Both the position numbers and the translations under genes were made by a program. From Candidatus Aminicenantes bacterium UBA1061 (GTDB lineage Bacteria; Acidobacteriota; Aminicenantia; Aminicenantales; Saccharicenantaceae), in assembly GCA_002316315.1 (NCBI GenBank), contig DCDG01000023.1, forward strand, positions 124,001 through 188,000: a stretch of DNA of 64,000 nucleotides, given 5' to 3'. The number at the start of each line of letters is the position of its first letter. Positions within the stretch are counted from its first letter, which is position 1. Of the stretch, positions 8,453-17,931 are shown piece after piece. A model generated the notes under the pieces. It had not been told where the DNA came from. It worked only from the letters and a program-made list of their open reading frames with translations, and searched no databases.

Positions 8453-11161
8453 ATGACCTTGGCCAGGACTTTCTTTACCTTCTTATTTACATCATTTGTC
8501 TTGTTGGTTCCAGGTTATGGGACTCAAACAGTAGAGCAAAACAGTACCAATGAGATAAATAAAGAAATACTGAAAAAAGCTCAGGAAAGTAAAGTTGTCA
8601 GGGCTTACCAGCTGACTGAGCCATTTAATCTTGATGGGCGGTTGAGCGAAGCAGTTTATCAGAATCCAGCCATTGATGATTTCATTCAAACTGATCCGGT
8701 AGACGGACAGCCAGCCTCCGAAAGAACCAGAGTCTGGGTAGCCTATGATCAGGCCAACCTTTATGTTGGGGCCTTTTGTTATGATTCTAACCCGAAGGGC
8801 ATCATCGGTCAGCTTGGCCGCCGCGACTATTCCGTTGATTCGGACTGGTTCATATTTTGTCTTGATCCCTATCTCGACCGGCGTAGTGGCTATGCTTTCT
8901 GGGTAAATCCAGCCGGCTCTATAATTGACAAGGCTTTATACAACGATATCAGTGAAGACAAGAGCTGGGACGGTCTGTGGGAAGCCAGGACCCAGATAAC
9001 CAATGATGGCTGGACGGTCGAAATTAAAATACCATTTAACCAGCTACGCTTCTCACGTCAGAGTTCTTATCTCTGGGGAATTAATTTCCAGCGGATCATA
9101 AAGAGAAAAAACGAAAAGGTCTCTTTCGCCTGGGTGCCAAAGGAAGACAATGCTTTTGTTTCACGCTTTGCCCGACTGGAAAACATAGAGAAAATCAAGC
9201 CAGGCCGGCGACTGGAAGCTTATCCTTATTCGGTCGGACAGGCTCAATTCAAACCAGCTGAGGCTGGCAACCCCTTTGAAACAGGCCATAAATACAAGGG
9301 TAATATCGGGCTTGACCTCAAGGCCGGGCTTAAAAGCAATTTGAACCTGGATTTAACCTTCAATCCTGATTTTGGCCAGGTTGAAGTTGACCCAGCTGTT
9401 ATTAATCTAACTGCTTATGAGACCTATTATGAGGAAAAAAGACCTTTCTTTATTGAGGGCTCTTCTATCTTCAATAACTTTGGCCGGGGCGGAGTTTATA
9501 TCAGTTCCAATCTTAGCTGGCCCAGCCCGAGTCTTTTTTACAGCCGAAGAATCGGCCGGACTCCTCAGGGTTATGCCACTCATGATGGTTATGTCGACTT
9601 CCCTGATAGGACAACCATTCTCGGAGCTCTAAAAATGACCGGCAAATTGGGCTCGGGCTGGAACATTGGACTGATCAGTGCTCTAACTGCTAAAGAATAT
9701 GCCACCGTCGATGACCTGACCGACCGCTATCGAGATCAGGTGGAGCCGCTGACCTACTATGGAGTTTTGAGAGCTCTCAAGGAATTCAAGGGTGGCCGGC
9801 AGGGGATTGGATTTATGTTTACTTCTGTCCTCAGGGACCTGAAGGTGGACAGCCTCGACTCCCTTTTAGCTTCCAATGCCTTTAGTCTGGCCATTGATGG
9901 CTGGTCTTTCCTGGATAAAAAGCGAAACTGGGTCATTGGAGGCTGGGCAGGCGGCACCTTGATCACGGGTAGTGAGTCGGCCATTTACCGGCTGCAAAGA
10001 TCTTCGCTCCATTATTTCCAGCGGCCTGATGCCTCTTATTTGAATCTTGATCCGCAAGCAACTCGACTTTCCGGCTGGGCAGGCAAATTCAGCTTAGCCA
10101 AACAACAGGGTCATTCCCTGGTTCTGCTCTCAGCCGGGGCACTTTCGCCTGGATTTGATCCTAATGACGCCGGTTATCAGCGGACCATTTCTGATAAGAT
10201 CAATTTGCAGGCCATGTATGGCTATCAGTGGACTAAACCGGGCCGAATTTTTCAGCAAGCTCTCTTAATAGGCGGGCTAGAAAGGACCTATGATTTTGGG
10301 CGCAACAAGATTTTTGATGGCTGGCTTCTCAATTTCCAGGGAGTCTTCAAAAACTGGTGGTCCATCCTGGCCGATGTTATCTATTATCCGGAGTCCTACA
10401 GCAATACTCTGACCAGGGGTGGGCCTCTGGCCCTAATACCTGATGGTTTTTCAGTTGATTATGAGGTGGATTCAGATTCGAGGAAGACTTTTGTTTTTTA
10501 TCAAACGTTCGATTATAGCTGGACTAAAGACAAGAGAAATCAATGGGACGTCGGCCTGGGGCTTCGCTGGAAGCCGGTGCCTAATTTCAATTTATCTTTT
10601 GGTCCATCAGCAGGTCAAGATCGTAATGAAACTCAATGGATTACCTCTTTCCGGGATGAGTTGATGCCCGACACTTTTGGCCGGAGGTATATTTTCGGCC
10701 GGATTGACCAGACGGTAGTGGCCAGCGAAATCAGGCTTAACTGGATTTTTAATCCCAGACTAAGTCTCCAGGTTTATCTTCAGCCCTATATCGCCGTTGG
10801 AAAATACGACCGGTTCAAACAGCTAAACCGGCCTCGCTCTTATGATTATTTGATTTTTGGCGAGGCAGGCTCGACAATTTCTTATCAGGATAATTATTAC
10901 CTGATTGACCCCGATGGCAGCGGCCCGGCTGCTCCCTTTAATATTTATAATCCTGACTTTAACTACAAATCACTACGCGGGACAATAGTTTTACGCTGGG
11001 AATATCGTCTTGGTTCCCTGCTTTACTTAGTCTGGACCCAGAACCGGGCAGATTATGCTCATCCCGGAGATTTTTCTCTGTGGCGGGACCTGGGTAATTT
11101 ATTTACTGCCCCCGGCGACAATGTTTTTCTGATTAAACTGACCTACCGCCTTAATCTTTAA
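8453..11161 (+). CDS. DUF5916 protein with N-terminal CBM9-like domain (copy 1)
   Basis: A 902-residue exported protein. The start at 8453 follows GGAGG; an earlier in-frame start lacks one. After the signal peptide comes a carbohydrate-binding family 9-like domain (FNLDGRLSEAVYQNPAIDDF, VWVAYDQANLYVGAFCYDS, GWTVEIKIPFNQLRFS). A long beta-strand-rich DUF5916 region follows (YYEEKRPFFIEGSSIF, LFYSRRIGRTPQG) and ends in TYRLNL. The hydrophobic/aromatic strand pattern suggests an outer-membrane beta barrel. Its function is unknown, with glycan or peptide handling at the surface as possibilities. A paralog lies at 42315-44531. Confidence 0.85.
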   Translation: MTLARTFFTFLFTSFVLLVPGYGTQTVEQNSTNEINKEILKKAQESKVVRAYQLTEPFNLDGRLSEAVYQNPAIDDFIQTDPVDGQPASERTRVWVAYDQANLYVGAFCYDSNPKGIIGQLGRRDYSVDSDWFIFCLDPYLDRRSGYAFWVNPAGSIIDKALYNDISEDKSWDGLWEARTQITNDGWTVEIKIPFNQLRFSRQSSYLWGINFQRIIKRKNEKVSFAWVPKEDNAFVSRFARLENIEKIKPGRRLEAYPYSVGQAQFKPAEAGNPFETGHKYKGNIGLDLKAGLKSNLNLDLTFNPDFGQVEVDPAVINLTAYETYYEEKRPFFIEGSSIFNNFGRGGVYISSNLSWPSPSLFYSRRIGRTPQGYATHDGYVDFPDRTTILGALKMTGKLGSGWNIGLISALTAKEYATVDDLTDRYRDQVEPLTYYGVLRALKEFKGGRQGIGFMFTSVLRDLKVDSLDSLLASNAFSLAIDGWSFLDKKRNWVIGGWAGGTLITGSESAIYRLQRSSLHYFQRPDASYLNLDPQATRLSGWAGKFSLAKQQGHSLVLLSAGALSPGFDPNDAGYQRTISDKINLQAMYGYQWTKPGRIFQQALLIGGLERTYDFGRNKIFDGWLLNFQGVFKNWWSILADVIYYPESYSNTLTRGGPLALIPDGFSVDYEVDSDSRKTFVFYQTFDYSWTKDKRNQWDVGLGLRWKPVPNFNLSFGPSAGQDRNETQWITSFRDELMPDTFGRRYIFGRIDQTVVASEIRLNWIFNPRLSLQVYLQPYIAVGKYDRFKQLNRPRSYDYLIFGEAGSTISYQDNYYLIDPDGSGPAAPFNIYNPDFNYKSLRGTIVLRWEYRLGSLLYLVWTQNRADYAHPGDFSLWRDLGNLFTAPGDNVFLIKLTYRLNL

Positions 11162-11203
11162 ACTTTCATCTCAGGCACCAATTAACCAGCAGCGGCAATC
11201 GCC

Positions 11204-11231
11204 TTGACAAGAGTGAAAGATTAGCTAAGAT
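11204..11231 (+). promoter_or_regulatory. Candidate promoter of the DUF486 gene
   Basis: TTGACA at 11204-11209 and TAAGAT at 11226-11231 are separated by 16 bases, 40 bases upstream of the small membrane protein gene. It is a good sequence match, with no other support. Confidence 0.4.
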
Positions 11232-11270
11232 AAACAGCTAATATTTAGTTCAAACTGATCGCGATGAAAG

Positions 11271-11603
11271 ATGCCCTGGATTACTGTTGGCCTACTTACC
11301 ATCTCTAATGTCTTCATGACCTTTGCCTGGTATGGGCACCTGCGTTTTAAAAACTTACCTCTCTGGAAAGCTATTGTCTTCAGCTGGCTCCTGGCCTTTT
11401 TTGAATACTGTTTTCAGGTACCAGCTAACCGCCTGGGCTATGGTCGGCTAAATGCTGCCCAGCTTAAAACCATTCAGGAAATAATCACCCTCTCTATCTT
11501 CTCTGTTTTTTCGGTGGCTTACCTGAAAGAAGATTTCCGCTGGAATTATTTGATTGGCTTTTTCTTCATAATCATAGGCACTTTTTTCATCTTCAAAAAA
11601 TAA
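11271..11603 (+). CDS. DMT-superfamily small membrane protein (DUF486 type)
   Basis: A 110-residue integral membrane protein with four predicted helices (WITVGLLTISNVFMTFAWYGH, AIVFSWLLAFFEYCFQVPANR, ITLSIFSVFSVAYL, YLIGFFFIIIGTFFIF). The segment AFFEYCFQVPANRLGYG is characteristic of the DUF486 family, which belongs to the drug/metabolite transporter superfamily. The full family length is present. The substrate is unknown. The gene stands alone between the DUF5916 gene and the convergent GntR gene. Confidence 0.85.
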   Translation: MPWITVGLLTISNVFMTFAWYGHLRFKNLPLWKAIVFSWLLAFFEYCFQVPANRLGYGRLNAAQLKTIQEIITLSIFSVFSVAYLKEDFRWNYLIGFFFIIIGTFFIFKK

Positions 11604-11628
11604 CCGGCTCAACAACAGCCACCATCAA

Positions 11629-12321
11629 TCAGCTGCCTGCTTTTATGGCATCAACCTGTCGGTAGTATTTGACTATATACTTTTCCTGCACTTCGTATGA
11701 CCAATGAACATCGCGCATAAACCTGGCCGCTTCTTCCTTATTCCCTTCGCGCAGAAGTTTTATAAACCTGGCATGCTCTTGAATCGAGGATTCTTCCCAT
11801 TCTTTAACGAAGCCCTGACGCCGGGGAAAATCATAAAGTCTTTTTTTCAAAGTATTGACGATCCGGATGAGCTTTTCGTTTTCGCATAAATCGAGATAGA
11901 CCCGGTGAAAATTCAGATTTTTCTCATAATAGAGGTCAAAGTCATTAGCTTCTATGGCGTGTTTCATTTCCTGATTCATCTGTTCCAGATAATCAACATC
12001 TTTATCACTCATGCGGTCAAAAGATTTTATAATAGCTATGCTCTCCAGTGCTCCAATGATTTCATAATAGTTTTTTATGTCCTGAACGGTCAGCACATTG
12101 ACGATAACTTTACGCCTGGGCAAAATAGCCACAAAATCTTCACTCTCCAGTTGTAGCAGGGCATCCCGAAGGGGAGTCCGGCTGACACCCAGTTTTTTTG
12201 AGGTTTCTTCCATATCAATCACTGAACCGGGCAGGATTTCCCCTCGACGCATTTGTTCCCGGAGAAAATCATAGACCTGTTCTTTAAGAGATTTCACGTT
12301 GAGGACTGGTTTTGCATCCAT
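11629..12321 (-). CDS. GntR-family transcriptional regulator, FCD (FadR) subfamily
   Basis: A 230-residue DNA-binding repressor or activator. The N-terminal winged helix-turn-helix is LKEQVYDFLREQMRRGEILPG followed by TSKKLGVSRTPLRDALLQLE. An all-helical FCD ligand domain follows (ALESIAIIKSF, FHRVYLDLCENEKL, EHARFIKLLREGNKEEAARFM). Such proteins sense carboxylic acids or sugar acids, often using a metal in the FCD domain. GGGAGG lies 12 bases before the ATG. The gene starts 26 bases after the LacI stop, so the two regulators probably form one operon. The ligand is unknown. Confidence 0.92.
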   Translation of the reverse strand: MDAKPVLNVKSLKEQVYDFLREQMRRGEILPGSVIDMEETSKKLGVSRTPLRDALLQLESEDFVAILPRRKVIVNVLTVQDIKNYYEIIGALESIAIIKSFDRMSDKDVDYLEQMNQEMKHAIEANDFDLYYEKNLNFHRVYLDLCENEKLIRIVNTLKKRLYDFPRRQGFVKEWEESSIQEHARFIKLLREGNKEEAARFMRDVHWSYEVQEKYIVKYYRQVDAIKAGS

Positions 12322-12347
12322 GGGCTTTTCTATCCTCCCTTTAAATT

Positions 12348-13385
12348 TTAACTCTGATAATAATCTACGTTCTCTGCCATGATAATATCAATCTGAGTCA
12401 TTATCTTTTCACGTATTTTCTCACCTAAGACGACGTGGCGGAAGAGAGCATAAACACCTTCATAACCCTGACGCTCTGACTGCTGGCTGATCAGAAAATT
12501 GATGGTTCTGTCTTTGAGAAGCTTAACGTTGGCAGGGATAGGATCATAGCCGAGGAGAACGAGGCGGCGTTTGCTTCTCTTGGCTTTCCACCACTCAGCC
12601 ACTTTATGAGTCATAGCATTGGTGACAAAGATACCAGCCAGGTCCCGGTGCTGGCGGTAAAAGGCTTCCAGACTTTGACTGATCTTAAGAGAAGTGGACT
12701 GACCGTTAATTTCAACCACCACCGATTCAAATCCCCTGAAGTTACAAGTTCCGTGAAGGAAGCCGTTGATTCTTTCCGCAATGTGATAATCTTCGGGCAG
12801 AACCTTCACTACTGCTATTTTCCCGGCTGTTTGACAAATCGTCTGTTTCATCAAACAGGAAGATAAGAGTCCGCTCTGAAAAGCATCCTGTCCGATAAAA
12901 GACAGAGGCTTGATACCTGGCACATACGAATCAAAAAAAACAACCGGCAGCTCAGCCGGCAAAGTCTCCAGGACCTGGCCAAAACTCCTGGGCAAAACAG
13001 GAGCGGTCAGCAGCCCATCGAAATTTTCTTTAAGGATTTTTTTCCCTGCTAACAGGACTGATTTTTCCTGAAAACGATCAAAGAAAAAAAACTTAACCTG
13101 AATACGGTGAGAAGCCAGCTCGCTTCGCGCGCGTTCAATGCCGCGAATAGGCAAGGTCCAGTAATGACTATCCTGTTCTGGCCGGGGAATAAGAACAGCA
13201 AAATTAAAAATTTTCTTGAGTTTCAGATTCTTGGCAAAAATATTAGTCCGATAGTTCTCCTCTTCTATAACTCGAAGTACTTTTTTCTCGGTCTCAGGTT
13301 TGACCCGGCCACGCTTATGCAGCACCCGGTCAACAGTCCCTATAGAAACCTGGGCCTTTTTGGCAATATCTTTTATAGTAACAAT
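12348..13385 (-). CDS. LacI-family transcriptional regulator with a likely ATT start codon
   Basis: A 345-residue regulator if read from 13385. The helix-turn-helix VTIKDIAKKAQVSIGTVDRV is complete, but the first ATG/GTG/TTG in frame (GTG at 13325) lies after it and would remove it. Upstream of the helix-turn-helix there is an in-frame TAG (13401-13403), then only CTT and two ATT codons. The second ATT (13385-13383) has GAGGG six bases upstream and sits exactly where LacI proteins start. After the HTH and hinge (KRGRVKPETEKKVLRVIEEE) a periplasmic-binding-protein-like sugar domain follows (FAVLIPRPEQDSHYW, PVVFFDSYVPG). It is the only LacI gene in the window and a candidate to bind the operators at 34523 and 34568. 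Alternatives are a sequencing error or a decayed start. Confidence 0.82.
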   Translation of the reverse strand: MVTIKDIAKKAQVSIGTVDRVLHKRGRVKPETEKKVLRVIEEENYRTNIFAKNLKLKKIFNFAVLIPRPEQDSHYWTLPIRGIERARSELASHRIQVKFFFFDRFQEKSVLLAGKKILKENFDGLLTAPVLPRSFGQVLETLPAELPVVFFDSYVPGIKPLSFIGQDAFQSGLLSSCLMKQTICQTAGKIAVVKVLPEDYHIAERINGFLHGTCNFRGFESVVVEINGQSTSLKISQSLEAFYRQHRDLAGIFVTNAMTHKVAEWWKAKRSKRRLVLLGYDPIPANVKLLKDRTINFLISQQSERQGYEGVYALFRHVVLGEKIREKIMTQIDIIMAENVDYYQS

Positions 13386-13488
13386 AATAAGCCCTCGACC
13401 CTAAATTTTTTTTGCAAGAGAATAAATATTTATCAAATTTCACACTGAAATACAATATTTTTGATCATTTTCCACCATTTTTAATATT

Positions 13489-15261
13489 TTAATAGCCCAG
13501 ACCTTCTTTCAGCCGATCATATTCCTGCCATATCTCATAGGGGATGTGGCGGCCAAATCTATCAAGAAATTTTTTTATGTCCTTTAATTCCTCCTTCCAC
13601 TCAGAGGGTTCCAGCCTGAAAAGCTCATCTAAATTTTCCTGAGGTATGGCTAGACCTGAGAGATCCAGGTCTTTTTCCCCCGGAATTAAACCAAGAGGTG
13701 TCTCTTTCGCTCCAGTCTGGCCATCAACCCGCTCTATAATCCATTTAATGATTCTGATATTTTCTCCAAATCCGGGCCAGAGAAATTCGCCCCGTTCATT
13801 ACGGCGGAAAGCATTGATTGAATAGATTCTCGGCGGGTGCGTCATTAGCTTGCCCATGTTAATCCAGTGCCGGAAATAATCCCCCATGTTATAGCCACAG
13901 AAAGGCAGCATGGCCATCGGATCACGACGCAGAACCCCCACCTGGCCGGCTGCTGCCGCCGTTGTCTCTGAGCCAGTCCTGGCCCCCATAAAAACACCAT
14001 GTTCCCAGGAAAAAGCTTCCGTGATAAGGGGAATCAGCCTGGTTCTCCGGCCCCCAAACATAATAGCCGAAATAGGCACACCAAGAGGATTATCATATTC
14101 CTTGGAAAGGGTCGGGCAATTATAAACAGAAACGGTAAACCGCGAATTGGGATGAGCAGCAGGCGTTCCCAGGCCGGGACGCCAGGGCTTTCCCTGCCAG
14201 TCCACCATATGAGGTGGAATTGGGCCCTCCAGGCCTTCCCACCAGGGAGACATAGTATCTAAATCCAGAGCAACATTGGTAAAGATAGTCGGATAATAAT
14301 TGGAATTACGGATCGTTCGCATCATATTGGGATTGGTTTTCATCGAAGTCCCGGGAGCAACGCCAAAAAAACCAAACTCCGGATTAATAGCATAAAGACG
14401 TCCATCCGGGCCGATATTCAGCCAGGCAATATCATCACCGACTGTCCAGACGCGGTACTCGGGTAGGGCTGATTCCAGCATGGCAAAATTCGTCTTGCCG
14501 CAGGCAGAAGGAAAGGCGCCGGCAATATAGGTGACCTGACCATGAATATCTTCGACGCCAATAATCATCATGTGCTCAGCTAGCCAGCCATATTTCCGGC
14601 CAAGCCAGGAGGCGAGGCGAAGGGAAAAACACTTTTTCCCCAGAAGGGCGTTTCCGCCATAACCCGAGCCGACGCTCCAGACGAGATCCTCTTCTGGAAA
14701 GTGCATGATATAACGCCGATTGGGATTGAAATCACCGACTGTATGAATTCCCTTGACAAAGTTTTCTGAGCTGCCTATTTTCTCCAGGATCCTCTTACCC
14801 AGTCTGGTCATAATCCTCATGCTGACAGCTACATAGGAAACATCAGTAATCTGGATACAGGCTTTAGCGTAGGGAGAATCAGGGTGGCCCATCATATAAG
14901 GCAGAACATACATGGTTCGGCCGCGCATGGCTCCGCGGGACAGTTTGGTCAGCAGCTTCTTAGCTTCATCCGGCTGCATCCAGTTGTTGTTAGGACCGGT
15001 AGTTTCCCGGTCAGAATGACAAACATAAGTTAATTGCTCGGTCCTGGCCACATCAGTTGGGTGACTGCGGTGAAGATAAGCCTTGGGCCAAAGTTTTTGA
15101 TTGAGTTCTAAAAAAATATTTTGTTCTTCTATTTTTTCTTCCCGACTTCCCACCTCGATCAGGCGGCGAGCCTCACCCTCTGAACCATCGCACCAATAAA
15201 TATTTCGCGGTTGAAGAATCTCAGCCTGCTTTTCTACCCATTTCTCGACGGCTGTCGCCAT
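13489..15261 (-). CDS. pckG: Phosphoenolpyruvate carboxykinase (GTP)
   Basis: A 590-residue cytoplasmic enzyme that interconverts oxaloacetate + GTP and phosphoenolpyruvate + CO2 + GDP. The start at 15261 follows GAGGG four bases upstream; a longer in-frame start lacks a ribosome site. The phosphate-binding loop is FPSACGKTNFAM. Other GTP-type PEPCK signatures are RTMYVLPYMMGHPDSPYAKA, SVGSGYGGNALLGKKC and GARTGSETTAAA. The length is typical for this class. In anaerobes it can run in the carboxylating direction during fermentation. Its divergent neighbour is the VWFA-related gene. Confidence 0.97.
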   Translation of the reverse strand: MATAVEKWVEKQAEILQPRNIYWCDGSEGEARRLIEVGSREEKIEEQNIFLELNQKLWPKAYLHRSHPTDVARTEQLTYVCHSDRETTGPNNNWMQPDEAKKLLTKLSRGAMRGRTMYVLPYMMGHPDSPYAKACIQITDVSYVAVSMRIMTRLGKRILEKIGSSENFVKGIHTVGDFNPNRRYIMHFPEEDLVWSVGSGYGGNALLGKKCFSLRLASWLGRKYGWLAEHMMIIGVEDIHGQVTYIAGAFPSACGKTNFAMLESALPEYRVWTVGDDIAWLNIGPDGRLYAINPEFGFFGVAPGTSMKTNPNMMRTIRNSNYYPTIFTNVALDLDTMSPWWEGLEGPIPPHMVDWQGKPWRPGLGTPAAHPNSRFTVSVYNCPTLSKEYDNPLGVPISAIMFGGRRTRLIPLITEAFSWEHGVFMGARTGSETTAAAAGQVGVLRRDPMAMLPFCGYNMGDYFRHWINMGKLMTHPPRIYSINAFRRNERGEFLWPGFGENIRIIKWIIERVDGQTGAKETPLGLIPGEKDLDLSGLAIPQENLDELFRLEPSEWKEELKDIKKFLDRFGRHIPYEIWQEYDRLKEGLGY

Positions 15262-15521
15262 ATTGCCCTCTTTCAGATTTTTCTGAAAAATTTTTAATAA
15301 CACAGAGCCATTTTTTTGTCAAAAAGCTGTTGAGCTGGAGAAAAAGCACCCTGTTGTTCAGCATTCATTAAACACCGACACTTTTGAATTTGAAAGAAAA
15401 TATTGCGCCTCGGTTGAAGGCTGGCGCCTCTAACCTGAAGACTAACCTGTCTTCAGGTTGTTAGTTCAAGATCATGAGTTAGAAAGAAGCCTATCAAAAT
15501 ATCCCCAGAATAGTCTAATTG
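15262..15521. other. Divergent intergenic region with a perfect 11-bp hairpin
   Basis: No gene is seen between pckG and the divergent VWFA-related gene. At 15432-15442 and 15449-15459 there is a perfect inverted repeat (AACCTGAAGAC / GTCTTCAGGTT) with a 6-base loop. It is not followed by a T-tract and lies upstream of both genes, so it is not an obvious terminator. It could be a leader structure or a binding site. Confidence 0.5.
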
Positions 15522-15549
15522 TTGACAAATCCTGAGCCAGGTGCAATAT
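15522..15549 (+). promoter_or_regulatory. Candidate promoter of VWFA-related gene, copy A
   Basis: TTGACA (15522-15527), 16 bases, then CAATAT (15544-15549). Read with 17 bases, the -10 is AATATT. The block from TTGACA through GGCAGAATTGG is recognisably repeated in front of the decayed second copy at 18215, which supports its being a functional upstream element at the time of duplication. Confidence 0.5.
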
Positions 15550-15587
15550 TGAAAAAGATGGCAGAATTGGCCATCCAGGAGGATTAA

Positions 15588-17789
15588 ATGGATCGGGAGT
15601 GTCTTTGTTTTCGAGGGCGGGCGGTCAGATTAGCGGTCTGCCGGAGTTTACTTTTACTTTTAACTTTTTCATTAGCCTGGTCAGTCCCTCAGCAGGAACA
15701 AGAAATTAATAAGCCATTACAATACAATGTTCCCGTGGTACTGAAACTTGTTACGGTCTATGTAACCGATAAGAAGGGTAATCCAGTAGAGGATCTGGGG
15801 CTGGAGGATTTTGTGGTGACTGACAATGGTCAGCCGGTGAGGCTGACCGAGTTTGAGAAGCACAGGCTGAAAACAGCTAAGGTTAAGGAGAGCGAGCAAG
15901 AGAAGAAGGTAGAGGAGGTGCCAGGCCAATCAACAGCTTCGGCCGGGCAGGCGGTGACTTCTCAGCCAAGGAAGTTTTTATTATTGTTTGATTTTGCTTT
16001 TAACAACGCGAAAGGGATTGTGAAAGCGAAGAAGGCGGCGCAACATTTTATGGAGAAGATAGTTCGAGCAGATGATGAAGTCGGTGTTTTAAGCTACTCA
16101 ATGATTAAGGGAATAACTTTTCATGAGTATCTGACGGAGGATCATGACAAGGTGCGCCAGGTAATAGACTCGATTGGTAGCAAGGACATTACCGGCCGTG
16201 CTTCTGAGATAGAGGAGAAGTATTGGATTATGGCTGTGGAACCGATGGGCACCGATCCTTATAAATTGCGAAATCGTGAGGCCGAGCGAGAAGAAGCGAA
16301 GCGGATAGCAGAGAACTACATTCTGAGAATGACGGCTTTAGCCCAGGCGCTTCGTTATGAGCCAGGACAAAAACACTTTATTGTTTTTTCTACAGGTATT
16401 CCCAGCTCAATGATTTACGGGGGGCAGGCGGGAAATCCCAGTGGTCTTACTGGAGGCGGGTTAAATAAATTCGACGCAGGGGATCGTATGCTCCGGACGG
16501 AGAATGAAGACATGTACAAGGAATTTGCTGCTGCCAACTGTGACATATATGCCTTTGATACAAGAGAATCAACCAAAGCGGCCGATATCTTTGCCTATGA
16601 TAGTATTACCTTTGAAGAAAGTCACCGTAACACCAGCCGCGGTATCTTTACCACGTCTGGGGTCTTCGGGGATCAGGCAGATGTTTTTCGGGATGAGAAG
16701 ACACTGGGAGGTAACTCACTGAAGAGGATGACGGATTTAACCGGTGGCAAGTATTTTTCGAATATTAACCTTTATAAGAAGAATCTGGAACAGGTTCAGG
16801 CTATGACCGGGACCTATTATGTCGTTGGCTATTACATTAGTGAGACAGAGGATGGTCGGTTTCACGAGGTCAAAGTGGAGGTCAAGCGTCCGGGCTGTGA
16901 GGTACGTTCTCAATCTGGTTATTTTAGCCCTAAACCTTTCCGTGAGTATACTGATCTGGAGAAGACGCTTCACCTTTTCGATCTGGCCCTGAACGAGAGA
17001 TCCTTTTCCAGACTTCCTATCAGCTTCCCGATTTTATGCCTTAGCTATGTTTCATCTGGCAGCTCAGAGTTAGAAATACTGGCCAGGATTCCTGGTGAGG
17101 TCACAGCTAAGTTCGAGGGAGAGCGCGTCGAATACGTTGCCCTGATCTTCGATGCCAAGAATAACATCCGGGATATCCGTCGCTTGGAATCTAACCCTCG
17201 CCCCTACCGCGGTCTGCCACTGGTTTTTACCTTGGCGACATCAATAGAGCCCGGTGAATATACGTGCCGGCTGGTTATCCGGGACATGGAATCTGGCTTG
17301 AGTGCGGTGAGCTCGGCCTGGACCTCCGTCCCTGTGACGACATCATCGGGTCTCAAGCTCGGGACCCCACTCCTTCTTCAGGAGGAAAACGGTTGTGTTT
17401 TTCTCGAGGCGGGCTCGGATAAAGGACGCTCGACCTTTCCCTGGAAAGAGATTTATGCTTATGATCGAACCACCCTTGTTCCCATTTTAGGAGAAATCCC
17501 TGGTTCCAGGCGGCAACTGCTCGCAGTCATACCTTTCAGCGTGTCCGGGTCCAGCGAGGCGGATGTTGCCCTGTCGGCACAGTTCATCGAGGCGGCTACG
17601 GGTCAGGTTTGGCCAGTTACTGCCTCTCTGGTTGGAACCTTTCGACATAACAGGGGAGAAACGGCCATCATGCAGATTCCGCTTCCACCATTAAAACCAG
17701 GGGATTATTTCTTTTATGTCAATGGACTGGATCGCACTTCCAAAACGGTTGCTTACAACCAGATTGCCTTCTCAGTAGGCGAAGACTGA
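15588..17789 (+). CDS. VWFA-related protein, acidobacterial type (copy A, intact)
   Basis: A 733-residue exported protein starting behind AGGAGG. The signal peptide ends near LAWSVP. A conserved N-terminal beta domain follows (VVLKLVTVYVTDKKGNPVEDL, LEDFVVTDNGQPVRLTEFEK). A von Willebrand A-like domain begins at about residue 128 (RKFLLLFDFAFNNAKG, EVGVLSYSM, FIVFSTGIP), and GTYYVVGYY marks its end. The layout matches the VWFA-related Acidobacterial domain family (TIGR03436), whose function is unknown. The C-terminal 230 residues are beta-rich. A decayed second copy lies directly downstream, and a GH127 fragment follows this gene as part of the duplicated unit. Confidence 0.85.
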   Translation: MDRECLCFRGRAVRLAVCRSLLLLLTFSLAWSVPQQEQEINKPLQYNVPVVLKLVTVYVTDKKGNPVEDLGLEDFVVTDNGQPVRLTEFEKHRLKTAKVKESEQEKKVEEVPGQSTASAGQAVTSQPRKFLLLFDFAFNNAKGIVKAKKAAQHFMEKIVRADDEVGVLSYSMIKGITFHEYLTEDHDKVRQVIDSIGSKDITGRASEIEEKYWIMAVEPMGTDPYKLRNREAEREEAKRIAENYILRMTALAQALRYEPGQKHFIVFSTGIPSSMIYGGQAGNPSGLTGGGLNKFDAGDRMLRTENEDMYKEFAAANCDIYAFDTRESTKAADIFAYDSITFEESHRNTSRGIFTTSGVFGDQADVFRDEKTLGGNSLKRMTDLTGGKYFSNINLYKKNLEQVQAMTGTYYVVGYYISETEDGRFHEVKVEVKRPGCEVRSQSGYFSPKPFREYTDLEKTLHLFDLALNERSFSRLPISFPILCLSYVSSGSSELEILARIPGEVTAKFEGERVEYVALIFDAKNNIRDIRRLESNPRPYRGLPLVFTLATSIEPGEYTCRLVIRDMESGLSAVSSAWTSVPVTTSSGLKLGTPLLLQEENGCVFLEAGSDKGRSTFPWKEIYAYDRTTLVPILGEIPGSRRQLLAVIPFSVSGSSEADVALSAQFIEAATGQVWPVTASLVGTFRHNRGETAIMQIPLPPLKPGDYFFYVNGLDRTSKTVAYNQIAFSVGED

Positions 17790-17931
17790 ACCGACTGGAT
17801 TGTGTAGCAGCTGTTCATTCAGGAAGAACATCCGACTTAAATCGAGCCAGCTAGGAACTAATGGTTAAGATCAGACAGTGTATTGTTTTAGGCTCTGGAC
17901 AATTCACATTCTGTATAAAAGGCGAAAAATC

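Noticed and set aside
13323..13325. GTG at 13325 as the LacI start
   Set aside because: It would delete the whole helix-turn-helix, which is perfectly conserved in character upstream, so the protein must start earlier.
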